Counted from the stretch's first letter, positions 9,017-18,402 are shown. The stretch is 64,000 nucleotides of DNA from Chryseolinea serpens (GCF_900129725.1 NZ_FQWQ01000001.1:2046001-2110000), one strand, 5' to 3'. Translations and numbers: made by a program. Notes: generated by a model from the letters alone, not told the origin.

Positions 9017-12000
9017 TTAAAAGCTAAACCCAACCCGAAACACCCCCCGTGGAGATTCTTCGTAGTCCTCTTTCGGCACAAACACTCCCAGGGAAAACAC
9101 CAACGCATCCACCGGCGCAACCCAAAGCCCACCGCCATAGCTGTTATGCCAGGCTTCGGACGACTCGCCAATCAGCCATACCCGGCCATAGTCGAAGCCG
9201 CCAAACAGGCCCAATGTAAACGGAAGGATCCGGTTGGCGCTGCTGCTGATCCGCCAGCGAACGTCGGTGCTTTGCCAGTAGGCGATGTCGCCATAGAAAC
9301 GTTCCGTGCGATAGCCCCGCAGACCCAGCGATCCGCCAAGCGTTGGCATCTGAAAGAATTCGTAGCCCTTGCCGAAATTTTGTCCATAGCCGATCTGTGT
9401 TCCGATGATCAGGTTTTCCTTCCGATCCACAGCCTTGAAGACCGCGAGCTGTGAGCGTAGCGAGGTAAAACTACGGGCTTCCTTGATATTGTCCATCCAA
9501 CTCAAGGTGGTGTTGAACCGGACACCGGCGTGTGGGGCAAATAAATTGTCGACGTTGTTGTAGTGAAAACCCAGCTCGGCGCCGGCGAAATATTTCCGGT
9601 CAAATATTTCTGCATTTTCTCCCTGACCGTATATCCGGATAAATCGACCGGCGGTGTTCTCGATATGCGAGACGGTAAAGGTCGGGCCGAGGGTGAAGTA
9701 GCCGCCCACCCCTGCAAAACGTTTCTTGATGGCGGGGTACAGTCGAATCAATCCCTGCCGCACGCGATAAAAGTTCGGATTGTCTACCGGGCGCTTCGTT
9801 TCATTGCCCAGGCCAGCAAAGTTGAAAGCAAAACTGGGCCCGTGATACTGCGCGTCGAGATAGAAATCCCAGTTCTTCACCACGTTGAGGAAATCGCCCT
9901 CATAATTGGCCTTGAAGGCCTGCGTTCCCGTAGCAAACGACGCCCCTATGCGCTGAAGCGATGCATAGGGAACCTTCTTAAAGCCGTGCTTCACCAAATT
10001 CATAGTCCCTCCCACCAAGAGCTGATCGTCGGGGTTAAACCCAATGATGGGAAACGGTATGGCGATGTCGTACTCGCTGTCGTAGCCGCGCCGGTCATAA
10101 ATATTAAAACGGGCGACATCCGTCCGTTTGTCCCGGGTCTCCGGTCCGGCATGGAGCGTGTTCTTCCGGAGGTCGTCATACACAAAGGTCTTCTTGCTGC
10201 CCCGGGCCACGCGCGATTCATCCGTAAATTCATCGTTCCCCAAACCACCAATGAGTCGCACGCGGATTCCCTTCGACACATCGCCTTTCACGACGAAGTC
10301 ATCGTCGTCGCCGTTACCATAAAGATCGATCTCGGGCGTGACATCGTTCTCGAAGGTTCGCTGATAGATCTGGTGTTTGATCTCCCCCTTCTTGTTTATG
10401 TCATAGACCGTGACCTTGGTGTGGTCATTGTCGACGCGCTCCACTTCAAAGCGTTCGCGTTCTTCCGTGCCGATGACGTCAACTTTTTGCCCCAGGAACT
10501 CATAGTGTGTACGGGCGATTTTCATGAGGTCGTTGCGACGTGTCTTCAGACTGGTGATAATACTTTGCGCCGAAAGTTCACGCGCTTTTTTCGGCCAGTC
10601 GCGGAACGCTCCTTCGATGACTTCATCGGTGAGATGTTCCTGTATAAATTTTACCTGGGCTTCCCACTGTGCCCAACTGAGCTCGTTCAGAAATGTCCGG
10701 TCAAAAAGCCGTGCGCTCCACGTCGTCCATTTCATGCTATTGATCTCCGGACCATACGATTGAAGTTGACGCAGGAAGGGAAGCGTTTGCCGGGCCATAC
10801 CCGAAACCAATCCGTCGTATGCCGAAAACGCCTGATCGCGGTCGCGGGGAATGGGGCGGTATAGTTTTGACCCATCCGCCTGGTCGAGACACGCCCAGGT
10901 CCATTGATCGTCGTGACGGTCCCAGTCGCCAATGAGAAAGTCGAGGAGTCGGGTGCGTACCGCCCATTCTTCATCCACCTGGTATTTGCTGTCCTTGAGA
11001 AGATTGTCGACCATGTCCAGCGTGCCCACGATCTTATCGGGCGAACCGAAGAAGGGCGCTCCCTTCCAATGCTTTCCGGACGCACGCTCTTCGACCAGGT
11101 GCATGCCTCCGCCAAAGAGCCTATTGTAAATTCCCAGTTGCGGCTGTGCGGGGATGTAGTACAATCGCGGGTTGGCATGATATACGTTGATAGCTTCCGC
11201 GAGATAGGGAACAGCCAATGGCGCAAAGGGATGTGTCGCCAGGAAGTTATCCTCCACCAGGTATTTGGCAGCCACCATTTTGTTGAATGGATAAGGCATA
11301 AAACGCGTCGCGTCCTTTGTCATCCCACGGAATGCATAGTCGCGTCCATTGGCATCTTGCACCCGAAGGGAGTTGGTCTGATTGCCTCCCCCCTGCTTGA
11401 CTGCGGTAACGCCACCTTTAAACACGTTCATGTCCAGCACGGGAAATTTATATTGCTCCAGGTAAAGATCGCGATGGTGGGCGCCCAGGAAGAATTTATG
11501 GAACTTCCCAATCGGCTTCACAAGATTGCTCGTGACGGCCTGCGTAGTAGAGTCCAGGTGCTGATCGTATTCCGGAAAGGACGTCTGAAGCACTTCGCCG
11601 GCAAGCGGCAGCTTATCTTTTATTTTTTTCCGGAACACCAGGGTCTCGCTTGTCCCTTCCGCATTCACCTCATAGAACTGTACCCATGTCTCTCCTCCTT
11701 CGTAAAACGAAAGCGTACTATAGCCCAACGCACCGGATGCAAATTCCGACCCCCGGCCCAGATCGACCGGGCTGGTCTTGGATGCACTTCCGCTCACAAT
11801 AAACTGCTGACCGTCGCGGTCGATATATTGCAGGGCGTGTTCATGACCGCTGGCGAAGATGAAGCTTCCATTTTTATTGGTAGCGGCTAATAGGGCCGCG
11901 CGGAGTTCTTTGTAGTCCTGGTGGGCAAGATCTTGTTTCGATCCAATACTGGCTCTGAAAAATGCAGCTAAACTTCCGATACCCGGAAGGGGTACCCACC

Positions 12001-12802
12001 ACTTAGGGTTCACGTCCGTGAGTGGAAACAAGTGCTGCTTCACCGTAAACCCACCACCATGCGGGCCATAGGTATAGGGTGGGTGGTGCAGGGCGATGAT
12101 CAAATTCTGGTTGCGGTATTTGCGCACCATGGTTTCAAAAATAAAACGGAAGCTCGCTTTGTTGCGCACACCGCATCCGTCATTCATTTTTGGTTCCTCG
12201 TCAGAGTCTCCCAGCCACCATTGCGAATCTACGACCAGTATCACAACGTTGTCGTTCAGTTCGATCGCTTCAGGGCCGGCACAGCCATCGTCGGGCAGGA
12301 AGTAGTTTTCCCAATCGTCTTTGTCGCTCACACCGCGATGGGTGTTGAGATAGGATTCGACAAAATTCTCCTGGCTATGTAACCCGCGCTGTCCCCAGCC
12401 ACGCCAGTCGTGATTTCCCGGGACGAAGACGGGGCGTCCTTTAAAATCGTCGAGCATCTGCAACTGGGCAAGGATGCGTTGTTCCGCATCGGCGCGTTTT
12501 ACCTGTTCTTCCTTGGGCGGCATCCCGTATTCATAAATGTTGTCGCCCAGGAACAAAACAGAGCTGTTTTTTGGGGCCGACCCGAGTTTGGTTTTCAGGT
12601 ATTTGATCACTCCCCCACTGCCGGGTTCCGTTGCGTTTCCGGCATCGCCAAGCAAGTACATGGTGTGTTTGAGTTCCAGATCGGGAGCTGGGGTCGCGTT
12701 TTTCCATTGCCGTGCGTCCTTTGAATATTGTCGCTTATAGGATGCGCAGGAGGCCAGGAACAACAGGAGTAAAAGCGTTTTCGAGGGTAGACTTTTGTTC
12801 AT
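9017..12802 (-). CDS. Metallophosphoesterase fused to BamA/TamA-type outer membrane barrel
   Basis: A 1261-residue lipoprotein (signal LLLLLFLASC, Cys near residue 19). Residues about 45-350 are a calcineurin-like phosphoesterase with its metal motifs: LGDAGN, FLGDNIY, GNHDW, ALHHPP and SGHEHAL. A middle region (about 400-800) has GDWDRHDDQW and a DxD-rich beta segment (YGNGDDDDFVVKGD). The last 400 residues are a surface-antigen/BamA-like barrel (GGSLGLRGYRTERFYG) ending in the typical aromatic FRVGFSF. The enzyme is therefore tethered to its own outer membrane pore or insertase-like barrel. Such fusions recur in Bacteroidota; the substrate is unknown. It stands alone, divergent from the next gene. 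Confidence 0.85.
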   Translation of the reverse strand: MNKSLPSKTLLLLLFLASCASYKRQYSKDARQWKNATPAPDLELKHTMYLLGDAGNATEPGSGGVIKYLKTKLGSAPKNSSVLFLGDNIYEYGMPPKEEQVKRADAEQRILAQLQMLDDFKGRPVFVPGNHDWRGWGQRGLHSQENFVESYLNTHRGVSDKDDWENYFLPDDGCAGPEAIELNDNVVILVVDSQWWLGDSDEEPKMNDGCGVRNKASFRFIFETMVRKYRNQNLIIALHHPPYTYGPHGGGFTVKQHLFPLTDVNPKWWVPLPGIGSLAAFFRASIGSKQDLAHQDYKELRAALLAATNKNGSFIFASGHEHALQYIDRDGQQFIVSGSASKTSPVDLGRGSEFASGALGYSTLSFYEGGETWVQFYEVNAEGTSETLVFRKKIKDKLPLAGEVLQTSFPEYDQHLDSTTQAVTSNLVKPIGKFHKFFLGAHHRDLYLEQYKFPVLDMNVFKGGVTAVKQGGGNQTNSLRVQDANGRDYAFRGMTKDATRFMPYPFNKMVAAKYLVEDNFLATHPFAPLAVPYLAEAINVYHANPRLYYIPAQPQLGIYNRLFGGGMHLVEERASGKHWKGAPFFGSPDKIVGTLDMVDNLLKDSKYQVDEEWAVRTRLLDFLIGDWDRHDDQWTWACLDQADGSKLYRPIPRDRDQAFSAYDGLVSGMARQTLPFLRQLQSYGPEINSMKWTTWSARLFDRTFLNELSWAQWEAQVKFIQEHLTDEVIEGAFRDWPKKARELSAQSIITSLKTRRNDLMKIARTHYEFLGQKVDVIGTEERERFEVERVDNDHTKVTVYDINKKGEIKHQIYQRTFENDVTPEIDLYGNGDDDDFVVKGDVSKGIRVRLIGGLGNDEFTDESRVARGSKKTFVYDDLRKNTLHAGPETRDKRTDVARFNIYDRRGYDSEYDIAIPFPIIGFNPDDQLLVGGTMNLVKHGFKKVPYASLQRIGASFATGTQAFKANYEGDFLNVVKNWDFYLDAQYHGPSFAFNFAGLGNETKRPVDNPNFYRVRQGLIRLYPAIKKRFAGVGGYFTLGPTFTVSHIENTAGRFIRIYGQGENAEIFDRKYFAGAELGFHYNNVDNLFAPHAGVRFNTTLSWMDNIKEARSFTSLRSQLAVFKAVDRKENLIIGTQIGYGQNFGKGYEFFQMPTLGGSLGLRGYRTERFYGDIAYWQSTDVRWRISSSANRILPFTLGLFGGFDYGRVWLIGESSEAWHNSYGGGLWVAPVDALVFSLGVFVPKEDYEESPRGVFRVGFSF

Positions 12803-13003
12803 GTACTTACTGTTGTCCTTAAATATGGGCTTTTTAGTTGAATTTGCAGGCTTTTCGCGCCGACAAAAAACGATCAGAAGTTATCCATTGTGACCCGGCC
12901 ATACAACCGGAGCGGCATTCGGCCAGACCCGATGCAAGGCTGGGAACGCATGACAAAAAACGGTTCGGAATTTGCCTTGACACTCGTGACTAGTCAGAGG
13001 GAC

Positions 13004-13042
13004 TTTGTTGTGAAGCTTGTTTGTGAAGCTTTGTTGTGAAGC
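13004..13042. repeat. 13-bp tandem repeat, three copies
   Basis: Three consecutive 13-bp units, 13004-13016, 13017-13029 and 13030-13042, consensus TTTGTTGTGAAGC (the middle one reads TTGTTTGTGAAGC). They lie in the 400-bp divergent intergenic region between the phosphoesterase-barrel gene and the gene at 13202; the rest of that region shows no gene. Confidence 0.8.
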
Positions 13043-13201
13043 ATGATTTTATCCACCCGACTACGAAAAAACATCCGACAGGTTGTCGTATATTGCAATT
13101 AATTCCCCAAATATTACTCGATTGCTATTCGTGATGTCTTCGCTCCGTCTCTCGATCGACACGAATGTAACTTGAGGTTTTCTTTGAAGGGCCAAAAGAA
13201 T

Positions 13202-14131
13202 ATGAACCGAACCATCCGCCAATTTACGCAGTGCACTTTGTTGGTGAGCTTATTCCTGTGTTCGGGTCAAATGGCGCGTTGCCAAAATCAAAAACGAAGA
13301 CCGGGGCTTCCGGGGATGAGTCCTTCCAAATGGATCACGCTCCGACATACACAGGCGCCGGGAAAATTATACCGGGTCGACGGTTCACCCACAAAGGCCT
13401 ATACGCAGGAGGATTTCTACTTCAAGATGTGGATACCGGTGGTGAACCTGTCAAAGTTCGCGCTGCTGCTGGGCCCACAATACCGTACCGAGCAACTTGA
13501 ATTTCAAAGCGACGGCGAGAACCCGCTCCGCCCCCTGGGAGGCTGGAACCTTCGTTCTATGGGGCTTGATATACGCTCGTGCATTACCCTGGATAGCACC
13601 TCCTGGCTTGCCTTCAACGCCAACATCAATCAAAGCGGAAATCTTCGTGACCAACCGCACGCCAACGTTCCCATCAACTATACGTTCTCATCCATCTTTA
13701 TCAAACGCACGGCTCCGAACCGGGAGATCGGTTTTGGTTTTATGGTGAATAAGAGTTTCAACCGCTTCACCGTCCTCCCGGCTTTCATGTTTAACTACAA
13801 TTATTCATCAAAAGGTGGTATTGAAATAAATCTGCCCTACAAGATCGCCTTGCGCCGGAATCTTTCTCCTACGGACCTTCTCTATGTCAGGGTCGAAGCC
13901 GTTACGCGCGCGTATTGGATCAACAGTGGCACACAGCCTTATGCATTCAGAAGAACCGAGGCCGATATGGGGATTGCCTACAACAAACAAATCACAAAGC
14001 TGATCGGGGCCGAAGTATTTGGAGGGTATCGCCGGAATATCAGTACACATCTGCCCGGTGAAGTCACTTCCGTTAGAAACTCCGGGTTTGTATTTACTCT
14101 TGAACTCTATCTGAGGTCACCCTTCCAGTAA
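13202..14131 (+). CDS. Outer membrane beta-barrel protein of unknown function
   Basis: The start is placed at the ATG at 13202, which opens directly into a signal peptide (CTLLVSLFLCSGQMARCQ), rather than an in-frame TTG at 13172. The roughly 309-residue mature protein alternates polar and hydrophobic residues in strand-length segments and carries many aromatics. Examples are GFGFMVNKSFNRFTVLPAFM and FVFTLELYLRSPFQ, ending with a C-terminal aromatic before Gln. This is typical of a small outer membrane barrel (DUF6268-like). No enzymatic motif is visible. It is monocistronic, with AT-rich flanks. Confidence 0.6.
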   Translation: MNRTIRQFTQCTLLVSLFLCSGQMARCQNQKRRPGLPGMSPSKWITLRHTQAPGKLYRVDGSPTKAYTQEDFYFKMWIPVVNLSKFALLLGPQYRTEQLEFQSDGENPLRPLGGWNLRSMGLDIRSCITLDSTSWLAFNANINQSGNLRDQPHANVPINYTFSSIFIKRTAPNREIGFGFMVNKSFNRFTVLPAFMFNYNYSSKGGIEINLPYKIALRRNLSPTDLLYVRVEAVTRAYWINSGTQPYAFRRTEADMGIAYNKQITKLIGAEVFGGYRRNISTHLPGEVTSVRNSGFVFTLELYLRSPFQ

Positions 14132-14190
14132 GCTTCAATCCTTGAGGGACGGGGCGTTGTAGTGAACTCACGATCCGGACATCACAAATC

Positions 14191-14265
14191 GTCAGTAGCT
14201 AGTATCCATGAGTCAGTAGCCAGTATCCAGTAGTCAGTAGCTAGTATCCAGTAGTCAGTAGCCAG
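14191..14265. repeat. 21-bp tandem repeat, 3.6 copies
   Basis: Units start at 14191, 14212, 14233 and 14254 (the last partial). The consensus is GTCAGTAGYYAGTATCCAGTA, with the core position alternating between CTAG and CCAG from copy to copy. It lies between the barrel gene and the AraC regulator. The alternation suggests duplication of a two-unit block. Confidence 0.9.
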
Positions 14266-14407
14266 AAAATGCAAACTTGCGGGCGGTTGCGGCTCTTCAG
14301 GGGAATTTCGTTTCGAGATGTTCTCTGTGTATTGCGAAAACCTGGTCAATCGCTTAATTTCAGATTATCATTTTTAACTGTCCGCAATCCTGCGCAGCGA
14401 GAGACAA

Positions 14408-15238
14408 ATGACAAATTTTCAATTCATTCCGGTCACGCCTCACCCTTTGCTTCAGCCCTTCATTGCAAAAATGTGGGTCTTTGAGAGCGAGGGGCGAATG
14501 CCGGAGTTGGATAAAAAATTGATCGTCCCCAATGCCAATTTTAAGTTGGCGTTTGGTTATCGCAAGGGCATCGTGAGCCACATTGGTGATCAGACGTTCA
14601 CGTTGGGGGAGAATGAGATCCGGTTATCGGGGATCATCGATTCTCCCGTCATTCTGGATTGTCAGGACGATGCACCGACCGGCACGATCGGCATCGAATT
14701 CAACCCACTGGGGGCGTATCGTTTTTTTCATTTATCGTACGCCGACTTCAAGAATCAAATTGTAAAGCTGGCCGACCTCATCGGCAGCCGCGCAGAAAAT
14801 TTGCAGTGGCAACTCGCCGAAGCAAAAACGGTGGCGCTGAAATTACAGGTCTTGCAAAATTTCCTGATCAAACAATTGGAAAAAAATGCAGCGGATCCTA
14901 TCTATGACTATTGTATCCACCGGATAGAGAACTCCAAGGGGCTCGTCACCGTAGCGCAGCTTGAAAAGGAAACCGGTTATAGCTCCCGTTGGCTTCATAC
15001 GAAATTCTCAGAGCACCTGGGTACAGGTCCCAAAAACCTTTCCGAGATCGTCCGGTTCAGGCAGTTTTACCAGGCCTTTGCAGCCGGCAGCAAACTTCAA
15101 TACCTGAAGGAACAAATTTACCATCACTATCACGACCAGTCCCATTTTCTCAGGGCCTTCAAACGGTTCACGGGCACCACTCCCACCGAACTTCAAAACA
15201 GCTTAAATGAGCTGGGCACCAAGGCCTACCGGGCCTGA
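14408..15238 (+). CDS. AraC family transcriptional regulator
   Basis: A 276-residue protein. Residues about 1-120 look like the N-terminal sensing domain found in many Bacteroidota AraC proteins (PHPLLQPFIAKMWVFE). Residues about 165-265 form the double helix-turn-helix, with SSRWLHTKFSEHLGTGPK for the first motif and QSHFLRAFKRFTGTTP for the second, the usual AraC signature. It is transcribed in the same direction as the SRPBCC genes beginning 107 bp downstream and is a natural candidate to control them. The effector is unknown. Confidence 0.88.
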   Translation: MTNFQFIPVTPHPLLQPFIAKMWVFESEGRMPELDKKLIVPNANFKLAFGYRKGIVSHIGDQTFTLGENEIRLSGIIDSPVILDCQDDAPTGTIGIEFNPLGAYRFFHLSYADFKNQIVKLADLIGSRAENLQWQLAEAKTVALKLQVLQNFLIKQLEKNAADPIYDYCIHRIENSKGLVTVAQLEKETGYSSRWLHTKFSEHLGTGPKNLSEIVRFRQFYQAFAAGSKLQYLKEQIYHHYHDQSHFLRAFKRFTGTTPTELQNSLNELGTKAYRA

Positions 15239-15345
15239 CTTCCGATTTGTACAATACTTTCAGGCCATCGTCGTAGCATCTTTACGGAAAGATCGTGTGA
15301 AGGCGTACGCTCACACGGTTCCATTCATTACAAAATAAAAATACT

Positions 15346-16239
15346 ATGAAGAACCAAAGCTATTCGGCTACCATTGAAGTAGCACTACCGCAAAAAGATG
15401 TCTTCACCCGTATGAACGACTTTGAAAAATGGTGGACACGTCACATTGAAGGCGAGACCGCTAAACTGAATGATGAATTTGTGCTCCGGTATGGCGATGT
15501 CCAGGGAGACATTCACTATTCAAAACATAAGTTGATCGAAGTTATTCCCGACCGGAAGATCGTGTCGCTGGTCACGGAGAGTAAGATCAACTGGATTGAA
15601 AAAGACAAGAACGAATGGACCAACACAAAAATGATTTTCGAGTTAACCCCGAAAGGCGACCGGACCGAACTCAAGTTTACGCACGAAGGCCTTGTGCCGG
15701 AGAAAGAATGCTATGCCGAGTGTGCCAAGGGCTGGGATACGTTCATCAAGCAAAACCTGTATGCGTATTTGTCGGAGGGCAAAGTTCTGTCGAATGATTT
15801 TAAAACCAGCATCGCCGCAAAGATCAGCGCGGAGGAGGCCATCAAAAGGATCAGCGATGTTCCGGCGTGGTGGGACGTCTCCTTTACGGGAAGTGCTGAA
15901 AAACAAAATGACAAGTTCATCGTAAAGATGGGCGGAGATTCTTTCTTTGACTTTACCGTGGCAGAATTAATTCCCGGCAAAAGAGTGGTCTGGTTGGTCA
16001 CCGACTGTCATATGCCCTGGTATTCGGATAAGAAGGAATGGGCCAACACCCGTTTGATCTTTGACCTCACCGAAAACAACGGCATCACGCAGCTGACTTT
16101 CAAGCACGAAGGCCTCACGCCGGAAGTGGAGTGTTACAAGGATTGTGAACCCGGCTGGACCCATTGGATCAAAACAAGTTTGTTTTCCTATTTTACTACA
16201 GGAAAAGGTGATTTTAACCGACCCTATGCCAAAAAATGA
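15346..16239 (+). CDS. Double SRPBCC (AHSA1-like) domain protein
   Basis: The 297 residues contain two copies of the same START/SRPBCC-type domain, about 1-145 and 146-297. Both keep the HEGLxPExECYxxCxxGW motif, the WTNTKM/WANTRL strand and the PxRKIV or PGKRVVW turn. SRPBCC folds bind hydrophobic ligands; the AHSA1-like branch is widespread and mostly of unknown substrate. The stop overlaps the next start (ATGA), so translation is coupled to a third copy. No signal peptide is visible, so it is probably cytoplasmic. Confidence 0.8.
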   Translation: MKNQSYSATIEVALPQKDVFTRMNDFEKWWTRHIEGETAKLNDEFVLRYGDVQGDIHYSKHKLIEVIPDRKIVSLVTESKINWIEKDKNEWTNTKMIFELTPKGDRTELKFTHEGLVPEKECYAECAKGWDTFIKQNLYAYLSEGKVLSNDFKTSIAAKISAEEAIKRISDVPAWWDVSFTGSAEKQNDKFIVKMGGDSFFDFTVAELIPGKRVVWLVTDCHMPWYSDKKEWANTRLIFDLTENNGITQLTFKHEGLTPEVECYKDCEPGWTHWIKTSLFSYFTTGKGDFNRPYAKK

Positions 16240-16676
16240 AAGACCAAAGTTACACCGCCACGATAGCGATAGCCCATTCCCCGAAAGATGTTTTCGATCG
16301 TCTCAAAAAGGTTTCAACCTGGTGGAGCGGCGAAGGCTTTGAAGGAAGGAGCGCGAACCCAGGCGATGAGTTTACCATCCGGCATGGAGACGTCCACTAT
16401 TCAAAACAGAAATTAGTGGACGTTATCCCTGACCGGAAGATCGTGTGGCTTGTTACCGAAAGCAGGTTGACGTGGCTCGAGAGGGATCAGCATGAATGGA
16501 CCAACACCAAAATGATTTTTGAGATTGTTACGAAAGGCGATATGACGGAGCTCACCTTTACGCACGAAGGCCTTGTTCCGGAAAAGGAGTGTTATTCCAA
16601 ATGCATTCAGGGTTGGGATGTGGTGATCAAGGTCGCCTTCGCGAAAGCTATGGTCACCGGAGATGGCCGCGGGTAA
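16236..16676 (+). CDS. Single SRPBCC (AHSA1-like) domain protein
   Basis: A 146-residue protein closely similar to the first domain of the upstream gene; it shares its MKxQSYxATI start, the PDRKIVxLVTES segment, WTNTKMIFE and THEGLVPEKECY. Its ATG overlaps the upstream stop, so it is the third tandem copy in a coupled operon. It converges on the methyltransferase gene, whose stop is 35 bp away. The function is not known; a paired ligand-binding role with the double-domain protein is plausible. Confidence 0.8.
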   Translation: MKDQSYTATIAIAHSPKDVFDRLKKVSTWWSGEGFEGRSANPGDEFTIRHGDVHYSKQKLVDVIPDRKIVWLVTESRLTWLERDQHEWTNTKMIFEIVTKGDMTELTFTHEGLVPEKECYSKCIQGWDVVIKVAFAKAMVTGDGRG

Positions 16677-16711
16677 AAAGGTCGACCCCACCCACTCCCC
16701 TTTTAATATCG

Positions 16712-17434
16712 TTATTTTATCGCACCAAAAGCGGCGAAGCACGAGTTCTTATGTAAAATATCAATTTTGCTAAATCCGACTTTGGTAAGCAAAGCCAACT
16801 GAAAATTCAGCGAACGCGGCGTGTCCTCATAATTTACATAGTCCAATACTTTCTGACGGTATTCGGGACCGCCCAGTTTTTCCAAATAGTGGCTGTACTG
16901 ATCCTCGAACAGCCTGGTGATAACTTCGGAGTGATGTGCAATCAAATCAGACACCCAAAAGCTGCCACCGGGTTTGAGTGCTTTGTAGAGTTTGGTAAAC
17001 ATCAACTCCCAGTCATCGTCATCGCGCAAATGATGCAGCGTGGCGGCCGCGAGAATAATATCAAAATGGTTGGCCGGTAAGTCCAGGTTTCGCATGTCAT
17101 CCTGGATTATGGTAACGGTACCCTTCGTTTGGGGCGAGACCCTCTCCTTTGCTTTTTCCAACATCGGCATGCTCAAATCATTCAGCGTGCAGTTCAGGTT
17201 GGGGATCTTACCCAACATCTTCAGGGTGTAGTTGCCCGCGCCACAGCCGATGTCCAGCAGTTCCGTTGCCTGCGGGGTGGCATACTTAGCCGCTTCCGTG
17301 CACAGCTCCATGGTGAGCGGCGCGTCGATGGTGGATTGCTGGCCGGTTTCGAGGTTGGAGAAGCGTTCGGTGTCCTTGTCGAATCTTTCCCGGATCTGTT
17401 GGTTGGTGGCCTTGTTTGAATAGTCTGTTTTCAT
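16712..17434 (-). CDS. Class I SAM-dependent methyltransferase
   Basis: A protein of about 240 residues, started at MKTDYSNK rather than an in-frame TTG 24 bp upstream. The Rossmann-type SAM site is LLDIGCGAGNYTL (motif I), with TLNDLSMPML (motif II), QDDMRNLDLP and IILAAATLHHL (motif IV), and GGSFWVSDLI. The substrate is undefined. It is divergent from a LysR regulator with an inverted-repeat operator between them, so LysR probably controls it. Confidence 0.85.
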   Translation of the reverse strand: MKTDYSNKATNQQIRERFDKDTERFSNLETGQQSTIDAPLTMELCTEAAKYATPQATELLDIGCGAGNYTLKMLGKIPNLNCTLNDLSMPMLEKAKERVSPQTKGTVTIIQDDMRNLDLPANHFDIILAAATLHHLRDDDDWELMFTKLYKALKPGGSFWVSDLIAHHSEVITRLFEDQYSHYLEKLGGPEYRQKVLDYVNYEDTPRSLNFQLALLTKVGFSKIDILHKNSCFAAFGAIK

Positions 17435-17485
17435 AGGGAAGCTTTTTGATGGCTGCAATTACCCGGTTTAGCTTTATATTTGAAA

Positions 17486-17511
17486 GTATCAATTTTATCA
17501 AGTATTGATAC
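17486..17511. promoter_or_regulatory. Candidate LysR-type operator
   Basis: A perfect 8-bp inverted repeat, GTATCAAT (17486-17493) and ATTGATAC (17504-17511), spacer 10 bp. It ends 9 bp before the LysR ATG and lies in the short divergent region with the methyltransferase. This geometry is standard for LysR autoregulation plus control of the divergent gene. Confidence 0.6.
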
Positions 17512-17520
17512 CTTACAGGT

Positions 17521-18402
17521 ATGGAACTCAGACACCTCTTATACTTCAAAACGGTTGCCGAGCAATTGCATTTTCGAAAGGCCGCGTCAAAGCTCTTTAT
17601 TTCTCAGCCGCCCGTAAGCCGACAAATAAAGGAACTGGAAAATGAACTCGGCGTACTCTTGTTCACAAGAAAAGATAAGCGGGTAAACCTGACCGACGCC
17701 GGGAAATATTTCAAAGCTGAGGTCGACGAAATCTTTGCGCGTCTGGAAGAAAGTAAAGCGATCGTGCGACAGATCCATAAGAGCGAAAGCGGCGAGCTAA
17801 AGATCGGCTACATCAGCTCCGTCTACCAGTCACACCTCGCAGATGTTCTAATCGCGATGCGCGATGTGTTCCCCTACATGAAAACCAATCTGTTCGAGAT
17901 CCCGACCTTGACGCAGATCAAGTCGCTGGAGCAGGGCACCCTCGATGTGGGGATTCTTCGCGGGCCGGTGCAGTCTGACCAACTCAAGGTGCAGACACTT
18001 TTCTTTGACCCGTTTGTGGTGGTGGTTCCCGCCACGAAAGGGAAATATAAACAGCCGGAAAAACTCGCGACCTATCTTAAAACCAGTCCGTTTATATTTT
18101 TCAGCAAAGACATCGCGCCACATTATCATGACAAGCTCATCGAAATATGCGCCCGGATGGGCTTCAAGCCGGACATCGTTCATGAAGCAAACAATGCGCA
18201 TTCCATTTTACAGTTGGTCGAGGCGGGGCTCGGAGTTTCTATTTTGCCGTATTCGCTTAAGCAACAATATGGCTCTTTAAAAGTATCGTTTATTGAATTG
18301 AAAAACATACCGGTGAGCACGGAGGTTGTGTTGGCATATAAGCAAAGCAATAAGAATGCGGCGCTTAAATGGTTTATTGAAAATTATCGGAGTGGAAAAT
18401 GA
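17521..18402 (+). CDS. LysR family transcriptional regulator
   Basis: A 293-residue protein of usual LysR length. The N-terminal winged helix has the canonical sequence (MELRHLLYFKTVAEQLHFRK, then ISQPPVSRQIKELENELGV), followed by a linker helix and a periplasmic-binding-like effector domain (about 90-290). Family members respond to small metabolites and usually regulate a divergent gene plus themselves. Here the divergent gene is a SAM methyltransferase. The ligand is unknown. Confidence 0.93.
   Translation: MELRHLLYFKTVAEQLHFRKAASKLFISQPPVSRQIKELENELGVLLFTRKDKRVNLTDAGKYFKAEVDEIFARLEESKAIVRQIHKSESGELKIGYISSVYQSHLADVLIAMRDVFPYMKTNLFEIPTLTQIKSLEQGTLDVGILRGPVQSDQLKVQTLFFDPFVVVVPATKGKYKQPEKLATYLKTSPFIFFSKDIAPHYHDKLIEICARMGFKPDIVHEANNAHSILQLVEAGLGVSILPYSLKQQYGSLKVSFIELKNIPVSTEVVLAYKQSNKNAALKWFIENYRSGK

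Noticed and set aside
9563-10864. A 433-codon plus-strand frame inside the phosphoesterase-barrel gene
   Set aside because: Antisense shadow of a well supported gene; no signal, motif or family likeness.
14191-14265. A possible CRISPR array at the 21-bp repeats
   Set aside because: The units are contiguous with no unique spacers, so this is a simple tandem repeat.
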